Shown: in pieces, positions 34,361 to 43,059 of the stretch
Layout of the letters: every line of letters starts with the position of its first letter
How positions within the stretch are numbered: the stretch's first letter is position 1
Assembly (NCBI RefSeq): GCF_026339735.1
Contig: NZ_JAPEQG010000001.1
Location: forward strand, 7,400,501 to 7,464,500
Source of the DNA: Streptomyces sp. NBC_01669
Lineage (GTDB): Bacteria > Actinomycetota > Actinomycetes > Streptomycetales > Streptomycetaceae
Direction of reading: 5' to 3'
DNA length: 64,000 bases
The notes under the pieces: generated by a model
Told to the model about the DNA's origin: nothing
Database searches by the model: none
Seen by the model: only the letters and a program-made list of their open reading frames with translations
Program-made: the position numbers and the translations under genes

Positions 34361-35434
34361 ATGGGGCAACAGCCGCGGACCAGTGCGGCCAAGGGCGCCA
34401 GTGGGGCAGACCAAGTGGCACGTGTGGCAGGGATCAAGGATGTGGCCCGGCAGGCCGGAGTCTCCGTGGGCACCGTGTCCAATGTGATCAACCGGCCCGA
34501 AGCGGTGCTGCCGGAGACCCGTTCCCGGGTCCTGGCCGCCATCGAGGAGCTCGGGTACGTACGAAGCGAGTCCGCGCGCCAGCTCAGGGCGGGACGCAGC
34601 CGGATCATGGCGCTGCTGGTCCTCGACATGGGCAACCCCTTCTTCGTCGACGTGGCCCGTGGTGCCGAGCGCGCCGCCCGTGAGGCGGGCCTCGGGGTGA
34701 TGGTCTGCAACAGCGGTCAGAGCCCGGCGGAGGAGGCCGAATATCTGGGACTCTTCGCCGAACAGCGGGTGTGCGGCGTACTGGTCACCCCGGCCGACGC
34801 GACCGGCCGGAACCTGGAGGCGTTCAGCCGCCACCACATCCCCTTCGTGCTGGTGGACCGGGTGGCGTCCTCGCCGGGGCACTGCGCGGTCTCCGTCGAC
34901 GACGTCCGCGGTGGCTCCCTTGCCGTCGGCCACCTCCTGACGGCCGGGCACCGCTCGGTCGCCTACGTCAGCGGCACCGGCGACCTCCACCAGATCAGGG
35001 ACCGCCGTGAAGGCGCCCTGTCGGCACTCGACCGGGCCGGACTGGGACCCGAGGCGCTCGTCGAGATCCCCTCCGACCGGCTGGACGTGGCCGCGGGCCG
35101 CGACGCCGGGGCCCGGCTGCTCGGACTCGTGCCGCGGCCGACCGCCGTGTTCTGCGCCAACGATCTGCTCGCCCTCGGCGTGCTGCAGTCGCTGTACGCG
35201 GCGGGAGTCCGGGTGCCGCAGGACATCGCCATCGTCGGTTACGACGACATCGAATTCGCCGCCGCCGCTGCCGTACCGCTCACCTCGGTCCGCCAGCCGG
35301 CCGTCGTCATGGGCCGGATGGCCGCGGAACTCCTGCTGCAGGAGGCGGACGACGAGGACGGCACGCACGAGCACCGCAGTGTGGTGCTTCAGCCGGAGCT
35401 CGTCGTGCGTGCCTCCAGCACGACGCCGCACTGA
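34361..35434 (+). CDS. LacI-family transcriptional regulator
   Basis: 357 residues (from ATG 34361) with the N-terminal LacI headpiece IKDVARQAGVSVGTVSNVIN, followed by a periplasmic-binding-protein-like effector domain (LLVLDMGNPFFVDVARGAE, VSVDDVRGGSLAVGHLL, AVFCANDLLALGVLQSL, AIVGYDDIEFA). A GTG at 34415 is an alternative that starts right before the headpiece. It probably senses a sugar. Two palindromes flank its promoter, implying autoregulation. The next gene, 71 nt on, is a CE7 esterase and a likely target. Confidence 0.9.
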   Translation: MGQQPRTSAAKGASGADQVARVAGIKDVARQAGVSVGTVSNVINRPEAVLPETRSRVLAAIEELGYVRSESARQLRAGRSRIMALLVLDMGNPFFVDVARGAERAAREAGLGVMVCNSGQSPAEEAEYLGLFAEQRVCGVLVTPADATGRNLEAFSRHHIPFVLVDRVASSPGHCAVSVDDVRGGSLAVGHLLTAGHRSVAYVSGTGDLHQIRDRREGALSALDRAGLGPEALVEIPSDRLDVAAGRDAGARLLGLVPRPTAVFCANDLLALGVLQSLYAAGVRVPQDIAIVGYDDIEFAAAAAVPLTSVRQPAVVMGRMAAELLLQEADDEDGTHEHRSVVLQPELVVRASSTTPH

Positions 35435-35505
35435 GCCACCCGGCGCTGCTCCGTCACTCACTTCCTTCCGCCCCCTCCCTGCCGCATGTCCGAAACGGAG
35501 ACACT

Positions 35506-36477
35506 GTGACCCTGTTCGATCTGCCGCTGCACCAACTTCGCGACTACCGCCCGGAGTCCGGTGAACCCGACGACTTCGATGCCTTCTGGAAGCGCACCCT
35601 CGACGAGTCGGCCGCATACCCGCTCGACCCCGAATTCCAGTCGTACGACGCCGCGTTGAGCGCCGTCGAGGTACACGACGTGACCTTCTCCGGCTGGGGC
35701 GGACACCGCATACGTGCCTGGCTGAACGTTCCTTCGGGTGCCGAGGGCCCCCTTCCGTGCGTCGTCCATTACCTCGGTTACGGCGGTGGCCGAGGGCTGC
35801 CGCACGACCATCTCGTCTGGCCCGCGGCCGGCTGGGCCACCCTGCTCGTCGACACCCGCGGCCAGGGTGCCGTCAACAGCCACTCGGCGGGTTCCACCCC
35901 CGACCCCCACGGTGGCGCCAACCCGCAGTCGCCCGGCTTCATGACCCGCGGCATCCTCGACCCCGACGAGTACTACTACCGCCGGGTCTTCACCGACGCG
36001 GTCCGCGCCGTCGATGTGGCCCGCGCCCACCCTTCCGTCGACCCCGACCGGATCGTCGTGCACGGCGGCAGCCAGGGCGGCGGCATCGCGCAGGCGGTGG
36101 CGGGGCTCAGTCCGTATGTGAAGGCGGCGCTGATCGACGTACCGTTCCTGACTCACTTCCGGCGGGCCGTCGAGATCACCGACAAGGACCCCTACCAGGA
36201 GATCGTCCGCTTCCTCTCCACCCAACACGGCGTCGCCGACCGGGTGTTCCGTACGCTCTCGTACTTCGACGGGATCAGCTTCGCCGCCCGGGCCGCCGTA
36301 CCGGCGCTCTACTCGGTGGCGCTGATGGACTTGGTCTGCCCGCCGTCCACGGTCTTCGCCGCGTACAACCACTGGGCGGGACCGAAGGAGATCGAGGTCT
36401 ACCCCTGGAACGGTCACGAGGGCGGCTCTTCGGTCCACCGGGCCGCCCAGCTGAGGATGTTGCGCGATCTCGGCTGA
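35506..36477 (+). CDS. CE7-family acetyl esterase (acetylxylan esterase/cephalosporin deacetylase type)
   Basis: A 323-residue alpha/beta hydrolase. The triad is visible: Ser in VVHGGSQGGGIA, Asp in SVALMDLVCPPST and His in WNGHEGGSS. The N-terminal MTLFDLPLHQLRDYRP and RGQGAVNS motifs are CE7 hallmarks. It is cytoplasmic (no signal peptide), as usual for CE7, and deacetylates short xylo-oligosaccharides taken into the cell. The LacI regulator upstream fits a sugar-induced role. Confidence 0.92.
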   Translation: MTLFDLPLHQLRDYRPESGEPDDFDAFWKRTLDESAAYPLDPEFQSYDAALSAVEVHDVTFSGWGGHRIRAWLNVPSGAEGPLPCVVHYLGYGGGRGLPHDHLVWPAAGWATLLVDTRGQGAVNSHSAGSTPDPHGGANPQSPGFMTRGILDPDEYYYRRVFTDAVRAVDVARAHPSVDPDRIVVHGGSQGGGIAQAVAGLSPYVKAALIDVPFLTHFRRAVEITDKDPYQEIVRFLSTQHGVADRVFRTLSYFDGISFAARAAVPALYSVALMDLVCPPSTVFAAYNHWAGPKEIEVYPWNGHEGGSSVHRAAQLRMLRDLG

Positions 36478-36568
36478 TCCGGCCGGGGTGCGGGAGGCGC
36501 GGGAGAACCGGCCGTGAACCCGAATATGTGACAGCGGACCGGACGCCGGAGCGAATCCTTCCGGCCCC

Positions 36569-36588
36569 GACGGGAGTGAACTCCCGTC
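36569..36588 (+). terminator. Hairpin after the esterase gene
   Basis: GACGGGAG-TGAA-CTCCCGTC, a perfect 8-bp stem with a stable tetraloop-sized loop. Confidence 0.6.
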
Positions 36589-36644
36589 ACAAAGAGGCGT
36601 GTTGATCGCCAACGGGGTCCGGTCTGCGTCATGATCGTCCCGAG

Positions 36645-36800
36645 ATGGTGGACACCTCCCCGGGCGATGCCCCCGCACCCCCTGCCGAAGAGCCGCGTGG
36701 CTGCCTCTTCGCGCTGTCCCAGCCCCCTTTGATGATCTTCCTCACGGTGGTCGGCGGCCTGCTGCTGATGGCCGCGTTGCACGATCTCTTCCTGTTGTGA
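36645..36800 (+). CDS. Small single-pass membrane protein, 51 aa
   Basis: ATG at 36645 and TGA at 36798-36800. An acidic/Pro-rich N-terminus (MVDTSPGDAPAPPAEEPRG) is followed by a hydrophobic helix (PPLMIFLTVVGGLLLMAAL) and a short tail. G/C-rich third positions suggest it is real. No Shine-Dalgarno stands out. It converges on the CGNR gene. Function unknown. Confidence 0.5.
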   Translation: MVDTSPGDAPAPPAEEPRGCLFALSQPPLMIFLTVVGGLLLMAALHDLFLL

Positions 36801-36827
36801 GCGGGCTATGAAACGGGCGGCGAGCGG

Positions 36828-37400
36828 TCAGCCGGCCGCTTCTCTGCGGCGTGCCCGGTACGCGGCGACATGCAGCCGATTACCGCAGGTGCGGCTGGAG
36901 CAGTACCTGCGGGAGCGGTTGCGGGACAGGTCCACGAACGCGTCCCGGCAGTCCGGTGCCTCGCAGCGCCGCAGTCGTTCCTGTTCGCCCGCCACCACGA
37001 TGAAGGCGAGCGCCATGCCGCAGTCGGCCGCGAGGTGATCGGCGATCGATGCGTCCGGCGCGAAGTAGTGCACATGCCACTCGTAGCCGTCGTGGTTGCT
37101 CAGCTGCGGCGTGGTGCCCGCTGAGGCCACGAGGCCGTTGACGAGACCGGCGGCGGTCTCGGCGTCCGGCGCCGCGAAGATCTCGGCGAACCGGCTCCGT
37201 ACGTCGTGTACGGCCCGAAGATCCTTCTCGCCGAGTTCGGCCACGCCGCTGATGCGGTGGCGCCGGGCGAATCGGTAAAGCGCTTCGATGCCGGCGAGAC
37301 CGTCGCTCGGTCCGCCCTCCGCCTGATCGGTCTCCGGTGCGGTGTTCACCAGCTCGACCACGATGTCGAGCGCGATCCGGGTGTCGTGGGGGATCAGCAC
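36828..37400 (-). CDS. CGNR zinc-finger, ABATE-domain protein
   Basis: 190 residues. The N-terminal part (ALDIVVELVNT...) is the ABATE-like domain of putative stress-induced regulators. The C-terminal zinc finger has C-x4-C in CEAPDCRDAFVDLS and RYCSSRTCGNRLHVAAYR, the CGNR signature. It probably binds DNA. The GTG at 37400 has AGGGAG upstream. Targets are unknown. Confidence 0.88.
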   Translation of the reverse strand: MLIPHDTRIALDIVVELVNTAPETDQAEGGPSDGLAGIEALYRFARRHRISGVAELGEKDLRAVHDVRSRFAEIFAAPDAETAAGLVNGLVASAGTTPQLSNHDGYEWHVHYFAPDASIADHLAADCGMALAFIVVAGEQERLRRCEAPDCRDAFVDLSRNRSRRYCSSRTCGNRLHVAAYRARRREAAG

Positions 37401-37747
37401 GCTTTCGCTCCCTGGCCTCCGGCGGGCGGGCGCCCGCCGATGCCGGCTGACTCTACTGGCTCGGCGAGGACGCACAGCGGCCCGAGAGGGGCTCTGGCGC
37501 CGGCGAGGAACTTATCCGGCCGACCCAGGGGCCAGTGGGGGCGCTCGGGGGCGCTGAGGGCGCACAGGGCCCGCCCAGCGCGTACGGGAGGGCCGGGGCG
37601 TGCACCCGTCATGCCCCCGGTGGAACGCGCGCCGACGCCGTCACCACAGTGGATTCCGTGATGACGGCGCTGGTGTCTGCCCTATGAGGTTGTCCGCGCG
37701 GCACCGTCGCCCCGAGTCGGACGGCGCCGTGCAGCTCTCGACCTGGC
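37401..37747. other. Intergenic stretch without a recognised gene
   Basis: 347 nt between the starts/ends of two leftward genes (ssgB and the CGNR gene). No frame with normal codon bias, RNA gene or strong palindrome was found. It must hold the ssgB 3' end and the CGNR promoter. Confidence 0.5.
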
Positions 37748-38161
37748 TCAGCTCTCGGCCAGGATGTGTGAGAGCTCCGTATCGAGGTCGAAGTGACGAT
37801 GCTCGGTGCCGGGTGGAACCGCGGCGTCGGTCCGCTTCAGGAACGACTCCAGGGCCCTGGCCGGGGCCTCGAGCAGGGCTTCGCCCTCTGGGGAGCTCAG
37901 CGCGATGCAGACGACGCCCTGGCCGTGACTACGGGATGGCCAGACGCGAACGTCTCCGGTGCCGGTGGGCCTGTGCAGCCCCTCGGCAAGGAGGTCGCGG
38001 GCGAATACCCATTCGACCGTTTCCTCCGCTCCGGTGTGGAAGGTGGCGTGCACGGCATACGGATCGGCCGTGTCATACCGCAGGCCCGCGGGTACAGGCA
38101 GTGAGGACTCGCTCGACACAACGAGGCGCAGGTGCAGCTCGCAGCTGACCGTGGTGTTCAT
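37748..38161 (-). CDS. ssgB: Sporulation cell-division protein SsgB
   Basis: A 137-residue SsgA-like protein, the exact length of S. coelicolor SsgB, and near-identical to it from memory (MNTTVSCELHLRLVVSS ... FDLDTELSHILAES). In sporulating aerial hyphae SsgB is positioned by SsgA and recruits FtsZ to future septa. The ATG at 38161 matches the family start. The gene is monocistronic and its upstream region (38162-38350) is shared with the divergent PGPGW gene. It marks the host as a sporulating streptomycete-type actinomycete. Confidence 0.96.
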   Translation of the reverse strand: MNTTVSCELHLRLVVSSESSLPVPAGLRYDTADPYAVHATFHTGAEETVEWVFARDLLAEGLHRPTGTGDVRVWPSRSHGQGVVCIALSSPEGEALLEAPARALESFLKRTDAAVPPGTEHRHFDLDTELSHILAES

Positions 38162-38350
38162 AAGCGCCAGGGCCTTTCGCTCAGTGTGCGCTCGGGGATT
38201 CGCACGTCGGCGAAATCGACATGCCACCTACGGTGGCGTTGTAAACCCCTCTGACCCTTTTGTGGTTCTTCGGGTCGCTCGTGCGGCGGTGCGTAACTTT
38301 GGGTTATGCGGCCATTCCGGTGACAAAGGCCGTTCCGGTAGGTTGGGGCC

Positions 38351-38842
38351 ATGAATGCGGAGAGTGACGCGCGGGACGGGGTCGCCGGAGCGGCGACCCC
38401 GTCGCCCGCCGCGGGGGAAGTGACGGGGGGCGTGGCGCCGGACGTCACCGAGGGTGTGGTCAAGGAGGAGCGGGCGCTCGGCTCCCGGGCGCCGGGGTTC
38501 GTCAAGGCGTCCAGGGCCCTGCATCTGAGCTGGCAGGTCGGCGTCTTCGTGGTCGGCCTCGCCGTGGTTGTGGCGGGCATCATCATGCTGCCGCTGCCCG
38601 GGCCCGGCTGGCTGGTGATCTTCGGTGGCATGGCGATCTGGGCGACCGAGTTCGTCTGGGCGCAGCTGGTGCTCCGCTGGACGCGCCGAAAGGTCACCGA
38701 GGCCGCCCAGAAGGCGCTCGACCCGAAGGTCCGGCGGCGGAACATCATCCTCACCGTGATCGGACTCGTGATCGTCGTCGTGCTGGTCGGGATCTATGTC
38801 TGGAAGTTCGGAATCGTGATGCCGTGGAAGATCCACGAGTGA
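38351..38842 (+). CDS. PGPGW-motif transmembrane protein (TIGR02611-like)
   Basis: 163 residues. An acidic, disordered N-terminus (about 55 residues) precedes two close TM helices holding the LPLPGPGWLVIFGG motif, a basic cytoplasmic loop (RWTRRKVTEAAQKALDPKVRRR) and a final TM helix. The PGPGW motif defines the family, whose role is unknown. It lies upstream of a tRNA-Val gene in the same direction. Confidence 0.85.
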   Translation: MNAESDARDGVAGAATPSPAAGEVTGGVAPDVTEGVVKEERALGSRAPGFVKASRALHLSWQVGVFVVGLAVVVAGIIMLPLPGPGWLVIFGGMAIWATEFVWAQLVLRWTRRKVTEAAQKALDPKVRRRNIILTVIGLVIVVVLVGIYVWKFGIVMPWKIHE

Positions 38843-38896
38843 CCCGGGGGTGGTCGGGGAGCACCGCTGACATGGGGTAATGTTTGCAGTGCGCCG

Positions 38897-38968
38897 GGGC
38901 GATTAGCTCAGTGGGAGAGCGCTTCGTTCACACCGAAGAGGTCACTGGTTCGAAACCAGTATCGCCCA
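38897..38968 (+). tRNA. tRNA-Val(CAC), copy 1
   Basis: 72 nt; acceptor GGGCGAT/ATCGCCC, anticodon CAC in GTTCACAC, GGTTCGAAACC T-arm. Identical to the copy at 42981-43052. A TAATGT -10 lies at 38878-38883, but no good -35 was seen. Confidence 0.96.
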
Positions 38969-38974
38969 CCCGGA

Positions 38975-39014
38975 CAGAGGGCCCGTGAGACTGCAGAGTC
39001 TCACGGGCCCTCTG
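38975..39014 (+). terminator. Terminator of tRNA-Val copy 1
   Basis: A perfect 18-bp stem (38975-38992 with 38997-39014) and a GCAG loop, 6 nt after the tRNA. Confidence 0.9.
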
Positions 39015-39113
39015 CGTTTCCCGCGGCGATCGGGCGCCCTCCCGCCTGTTTCCGCGGCGGTACGAGCCCCCGTCGGAACACCCCGCGGACCCCGCGCCGT
39101 GCGGCGTGAGGTT

Positions 39114-39187
39114 GAAGCGCTTCGACCGATTCCGTCTCAACCGTTGACGTTGCCCCTTCGGTGCCCGGCTTGCCCCGGCAAGCGCTT
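39114..39187 (+). promoter_or_regulatory. Two LacI-like operator palindromes
   Basis: GAAGCGCTTC (39114-39123) and AAGCGCTT (39180-39187, within CAAGCGCTTTC) have the central CG of LacI-family operators. A TTGACG at 39144 lies between them. They sit upstream of a decayed sugar-binding protein gene, where such operators are expected. Confidence 0.5.
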
Positions 39188-39245
39188 TCTCGGGCGATTC
39201 AATCGACCGTGGCAGCGGGTGCTGTCTGCCCGGGAGGGGTGTGTC

Positions 39246-39775
39246 ATGAGGGCTTGGCGGAGTGGCCAGGGCTGCGTGCGGCCGGCGTCGGTGTGGCGGT
39301 TTCGGGGCTGATCGCCTCCGGTTGCGGCGGGGGAGCGGGAGCTGACGGAAAGATCGAGATCCGCTACTCGTGGTGGGGTGGTCAGGGGCGGGCCACGCTG
39401 ATCAACAAGGCGATCGCGCTGTTTGAGAAGAAGCATCCGAACATCAAGGTCAAGACGGACTTTCACGACTACGGGAATATCTGGAAGAAGTTCAATACCC
39501 AGGCCTCCGCGGGAAATGCGCCCGATGTCTTCCAGAACTCCGTCGCATTCCTGCGCAAGTACGGCGACAAGCGGGTTCTGCTCGATCTCAATTCCCAGGT
39601 GAAGGCCGGAAATCTCGGCATGGAGAACTTCCGGGCCGGACTGGACAAGGCGGGCGGACCCGTCACCACCGTCGCCGGCAGCGAGGCCGACTGGGTCTAC
39701 ACCAGCGACGCCGCGCTGTACGGACTCGCCGCCATCGAGAACCTCGCACTCGTCGGCGACCGGATGCCGGCCTGA
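39246..39775 (+). pseudogene. Decayed sugar ABC transporter substrate-binding lipoprotein
   Basis: GGGAGGGG followed 5 nt later by ATG 39246 is the natural start, but that frame stops at 39311. The lipoprotein signal (GVGVAVSGLIASGCGGG, lipobox ending in Cys) and the mature N-terminus (EIRYSWWGGQGRATLI, IALFEKKHPNIKVKTDF, NAPDVFQNSVAF) continue in another frame, implying a frameshift in the signal peptide. A TTG at 39254 could start in that frame, at poor spacing. The product is only about 150 residues beyond the lipobox, versus about 400 in the family, and its tail (EADWVYTSDAALYG) looks unrelated. It ends at the edge of a palindromic element. No permease genes follow. Confidence 0.75.
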
Positions 39776-39871
39776 GAGCCTGTCGGGTGACCTCTGATCG
39801 GGCGGCCACGCCCTGGCACGCACGCTTCAGACCGCGTCCGCTATCCGATCGAAGGTCACCCGACAGGCTCT
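39775..39871. mobile_element. MITE-like palindromic element with 19-bp terminal inverted repeats
   Basis: AGAGCCTGTCGGGTGACCT (39775-39793) is repeated perfectly in inverse at 39853-39871, with 59 nt between. A further GATCGG/CCGATC pair continues the stem inward. If the ends are GAGCC...GGCTC, both flanks read TGA, a possible 3-bp target duplication as made by some IS5-family elements. It encodes nothing and directly abuts a decayed gene. A 27-nt palindrome with the same ends occurs at 49349-49375. Confidence 0.6.
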
Positions 39872-39914
39872 GAGGCGGTGAAGCAACGGGCCGGCCCACC
39901 GATCACGTGTTCCC

Positions 39915-42410
39915 TCAGCGCATCCGGCCCAGGGCGTCCTTCAGTCGTCGCGCATCCCGCAGCCGCTGCTCGTACGTCGCCCCGACGACCAGCAGCAGCA
40001 CACCCGCGAGCGCAGGCGGCAGCCAGCGCGGCAGCGCACCGACCACCTGAACCACATAGGGCGCCAGTTCGTGCAGGGCGTCCAACGCCAGCACCGCGCC
40101 GCCGAGCAGCAGCAGCGCCTGCAGCCGCAGCCGGGCCCCGGCGAGCGTGAGCACCAGCGCCACCACGCCGAGCAGCAGCGGCCGTACCCACGACGGGTCG
40201 GTCCAGGCCGCGACGAGACTCGGCACCAGCGTCGCCGCAAGACCCGCCCCGTACGCCGTCCACGAGGATGCCGCCGGATCGCGGCGCCGCCGCACCACAC
40301 CGACCACCAGCGCGGGCACCGTCACCGGCAGCGTGTACGCCTCCGGAGTCGACACCCCGGAAGCCGACAACCGCACCCACGTCGCCAGGACGAAGAGGAC
40401 CACCGCCACATACCCGGCCGCCGGCCGCCGTTCCGCACGCACCGCCGTACCCGCGGCCAGCACCCCGCACAGCGCGAGCATCAGCGCCAGGTACGGCCTG
40501 TCCGGCGCGGCCATCCCGACCGCCACCGCACCCGCCACGGCGCCGGTCAGCTCGACCGGCAGCGCCGACGGGCCGCCCCGCAGCCGCGCCCCGAGCAGCA
40601 CCGTCAGCGCGGGGACGACCAGCATGATCGGTGCGGCCCGGTACGTCTCGAGCTCCAGCGACACTCCGACGGCCCCGGCGAGCACCATCGCGCCCACCAC
40701 AGACGCACACGCCAGAGCACCCTGCACCACCCGGGCCGTCGGTGACCCCTCGGCACGCGTCCCCGCCGCGGCCGCTGCGAACAGCACCAGCAGGACCCCG
40801 AACACCGCATAGGTCGCCGGCTCCGCAGCCAGTGACAGCGCCCCCGCGCTCACCGCCCCGACCGCACCGCACACCAGCGCCGCCGGCGCCACCGGGCCCG
40901 CCCCACGACGCAACACCCGTACCGCCCCGGCGAGTAGCGCCGCGATCAGCAGCAACTGCACCACCACCGCGGCCGCGTACGGAGCGTCCAGTGCAACCGG
41001 CACCACCAGCAGCCCCGCCCACCCGATCACCAGCGCACCGGCCCCCGCCGCACCCCGCCACGATTCGCCCGGGGAGATCACCGCACCGGCCACCCGCACC
41101 CACTGGGGCCACCAGTGGTGCGCCGCCCCCAGCAGACCGGCCACCACCAGCAGAATCACCGGCGCCGTGTACAACTGCGACCACTGCGTACCCTCCAGCC
41201 CCAGCGCACCGCGCGCACTGCCGTCCGGAGCACCCGACCACACCGGGGCCCGCCGCGACACCGGACCCGCCAGCGTCATGGCGGCCGCCGGCGCAGCCGC
41301 CAGCACCGCGCCCGAGACCACCGCAGCCGACGCCCACAGCACGCCCTGCCCGGCCGGACGCGGCAGCGGAGCCCGTACCGCCGCACACAGCATCAGACCG
41401 CACAGCAGATACACCGGAACCGACCAGTCCTCGGCGACCCCCGCGCGCAGCACACCGCCCACAGCCGCGACCACCGCCAGCCCGGCCACCACTCCGCCGG
41501 CCACCGCGATCTCCTTCGGCGCCCGCCACACCGCGAACAGCGCGACCGCCGCTCCCACCAGCAACAGTGCCCCCGGGGCAACGGCGGAGAGGGGCGAACC
41601 AGCCGTCACCGACTGCACCAACGCCACCAGCGCCCCGGAGAGCCCCGTCACGCATCCGCAGACGGACGCGGTCACCCGGACCCCAACGCCCTTGCCCCAC
41701 CGGGCGATCGCAGAGTCCAGCAGCGCCGTCAGCACCAGCGCCCAACCGAAGACCGAGGCCGACGCACCCGCCGACCACGCCCACAGCACCAACGTGAACT
41801 GCACACCCACCACGGCCACCGGCAGCGGCAGACGAAGCTTGCCGAGTGCCAGGCCGTACGCCGTCCACAGCACGGCGAGCACCGCCGACGCGGCCGCGGT
41901 GAACCCGAGACCGTCCGTGTCCGGCGCCGCCACCGCGTGCAGCGCGTACGCGTCCAGCACCATCAGCACCAGAGCCAGTGCGCCGAGCGACTCGGCCGTC
42001 GACGACAGACCGCGGCGCAGCAGCAGCGCGGGCGCGGCCGACGCCGCGACCGTCACCAGGGCGAGCACTGCCGAGCGGCCGCCTATCCCCAGATGACCCC
42101 AGCTGACCAGGGTGAACGCGATCGCCGCGATCGTCAGCAGCAGTCCGCCGAGACTCAGCAGCACATTCTGGGCGTTGCGCGGCGCGACCGGCGCACCGGG
42201 AGAGCCGAAGGGGGCCGCAGGCCACTGTGGATACGGCTGCGCCGGTCCGGAAGGCGCGGCGGACGCCGGTCCCGCAGACGCGGCCGGCGGCTGCAGCACA
42301 CTCACCAGCCAGGCACGACGGGTCAGCAGCTGCATCCGGCGGGCGTCCAGCCGGACCAGTTCGCGGTCGAGGAGAGCCAATTCCTCGGCGGGCGGCGGCA
42401 CATGTTCCAT
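39915..42410 (-). CDS. Large polytopic membrane protein of unknown function
   Basis: 831 residues. The N-terminus has a short charged helical segment (PAEELALLDRELVRLDARR...) and a Pro/Ala linker. About 20 or more hydrophobic helices follow, beginning with PRNAQNVLLSLGGLLLTIAAI and LVSWGHLGIGGRSAVLALVT, a pattern I associate with a conserved streptomycete membrane family. The ATG at 42410 (MEHVPPP) is preferred over the ATG at 42446 because the extra codons have low G/C third positions. No catalytic motif was seen. Function unknown. Confidence 0.8.
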   Translation of the reverse strand: MEHVPPPAEELALLDRELVRLDARRMQLLTRRAWLVSVLQPPAASAGPASAAPSGPAQPYPQWPAAPFGSPGAPVAPRNAQNVLLSLGGLLLTIAAIAFTLVSWGHLGIGGRSAVLALVTVAASAAPALLLRRGLSSTAESLGALALVLMVLDAYALHAVAAPDTDGLGFTAAASAVLAVLWTAYGLALGKLRLPLPVAVVGVQFTLVLWAWSAGASASVFGWALVLTALLDSAIARWGKGVGVRVTASVCGCVTGLSGALVALVQSVTAGSPLSAVAPGALLLVGAAVALFAVWRAPKEIAVAGGVVAGLAVVAAVGGVLRAGVAEDWSVPVYLLCGLMLCAAVRAPLPRPAGQGVLWASAAVVSGAVLAAAPAAAMTLAGPVSRRAPVWSGAPDGSARGALGLEGTQWSQLYTAPVILLVVAGLLGAAHHWWPQWVRVAGAVISPGESWRGAAGAGALVIGWAGLLVVPVALDAPYAAAVVVQLLLIAALLAGAVRVLRRGAGPVAPAALVCGAVGAVSAGALSLAAEPATYAVFGVLLVLFAAAAAGTRAEGSPTARVVQGALACASVVGAMVLAGAVGVSLELETYRAAPIMLVVPALTVLLGARLRGGPSALPVELTGAVAGAVAVGMAAPDRPYLALMLALCGVLAAGTAVRAERRPAAGYVAVVLFVLATWVRLSASGVSTPEAYTLPVTVPALVVGVVRRRRDPAASSWTAYGAGLAATLVPSLVAAWTDPSWVRPLLLGVVALVLTLAGARLRLQALLLLGGAVLALDALHELAPYVVQVVGALPRWLPPALAGVLLLVVGATYEQRLRDARRLKDALGRMR

Positions 42411-42494
42411 ATCCGGGAGTGTGGCGCGGCCCACAGATGCGGACATGCGCTCGGATACTCAGGTACGGGACTGAGTACGCGCAGACTGGGACCC

Positions 42495-42941
42495 ATGGAC
42501 TGGAGCCACTACCGCTTTGTGAGCATCTGGGACGTAACCGCCCCGCCCGATGCCGTGTACGGAATCCTGGAACGCGCCGCGGAGTACCCGCAGTGGTGGC
42601 CGCAGGTTCGCGAGGTCACCTCGGTCGACGACACCACCGGAACGATACGCATCCGCTCCGCCCTCCCGTACGACCTGGTCATGACCATTCGCGCGAGCCG
42701 CCGCGACCCGGCTGCCGGGATCCTCGAAGTGACCCTCGGCGGCGACCTCGACGGCTGGGCCCGCTGGACCGTCACCGCGCACGGCACCGGCAGCCGTGCC
42801 ACGTACGAGCAGGAGGTCGAGGTGCGGCGGCGGATCATGCGGCTGCTCGCCGTGCCCGGACGGGCGGTGTTCCGGGTGAACCACGCGCTCATGATGCGGG
42901 CGGGACGCCGCGGACTGGCAGCCCGACTCGAAGGAGTTTGA
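42495..42941 (+). CDS. SRPBCC (START/polyketide-cyclase fold) protein
   Basis: A 148-residue single-domain protein with the helix-grip fold: FVSIWDVTAPPDAVYGILERAAEYPQWWPQV is the usual N-terminal block, and a long C-terminal helix closes the hydrophobic pocket. It likely binds a lipid or hydrophobic metabolite; the ligand is unknown. Its last codons overlap the -35 of the downstream tRNA promoter. Confidence 0.88.
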   Translation: MDWSHYRFVSIWDVTAPPDAVYGILERAAEYPQWWPQVREVTSVDDTTGTIRIRSALPYDLVMTIRASRRDPAAGILEVTLGGDLDGWARWTVTAHGTGSRATYEQEVEVRRRIMRLLAVPGRAVFRVNHALMMRAGRRGLAARLEGV

Positions 42942-42967
42942 ACCACACCCACCGAGACCTGTATGGT
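42938..42967 (+). promoter_or_regulatory. Promoter of tRNA-Val copy 2
   Basis: TTGAAC (42938-42943) and TATGGT (42962-42967) are 18 nt apart. The -35 overlaps the stop codon of the SRPBCC gene. Transcription would start a few bases before the tRNA. Confidence 0.6.
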
Positions 42968-42980
42968 TCAGTCCGTTCCC

Positions 42981-43052
42981 GGGCGATTAGCTCAGTGGGA
43001 GAGCGCTTCGTTCACACCGAAGAGGTCACTGGTTCGAAACCAGTATCGCCCA
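42981..43052 (+). tRNA. tRNA-Val(CAC), copy 2
   Basis: 72 nt, identical over its full length to the copy at 38897-38968; anticodon CAC. Confidence 0.96.
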
Positions 43053-43059
43053 CCCCGGA

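Noticed and set aside
39878..42941. Long rightward frames opposite the 831-residue membrane protein
   Set aside because: They are Pro/Arg/Thr/His-rich shadow frames; the leftward frame encodes a coherent series of TM helices.
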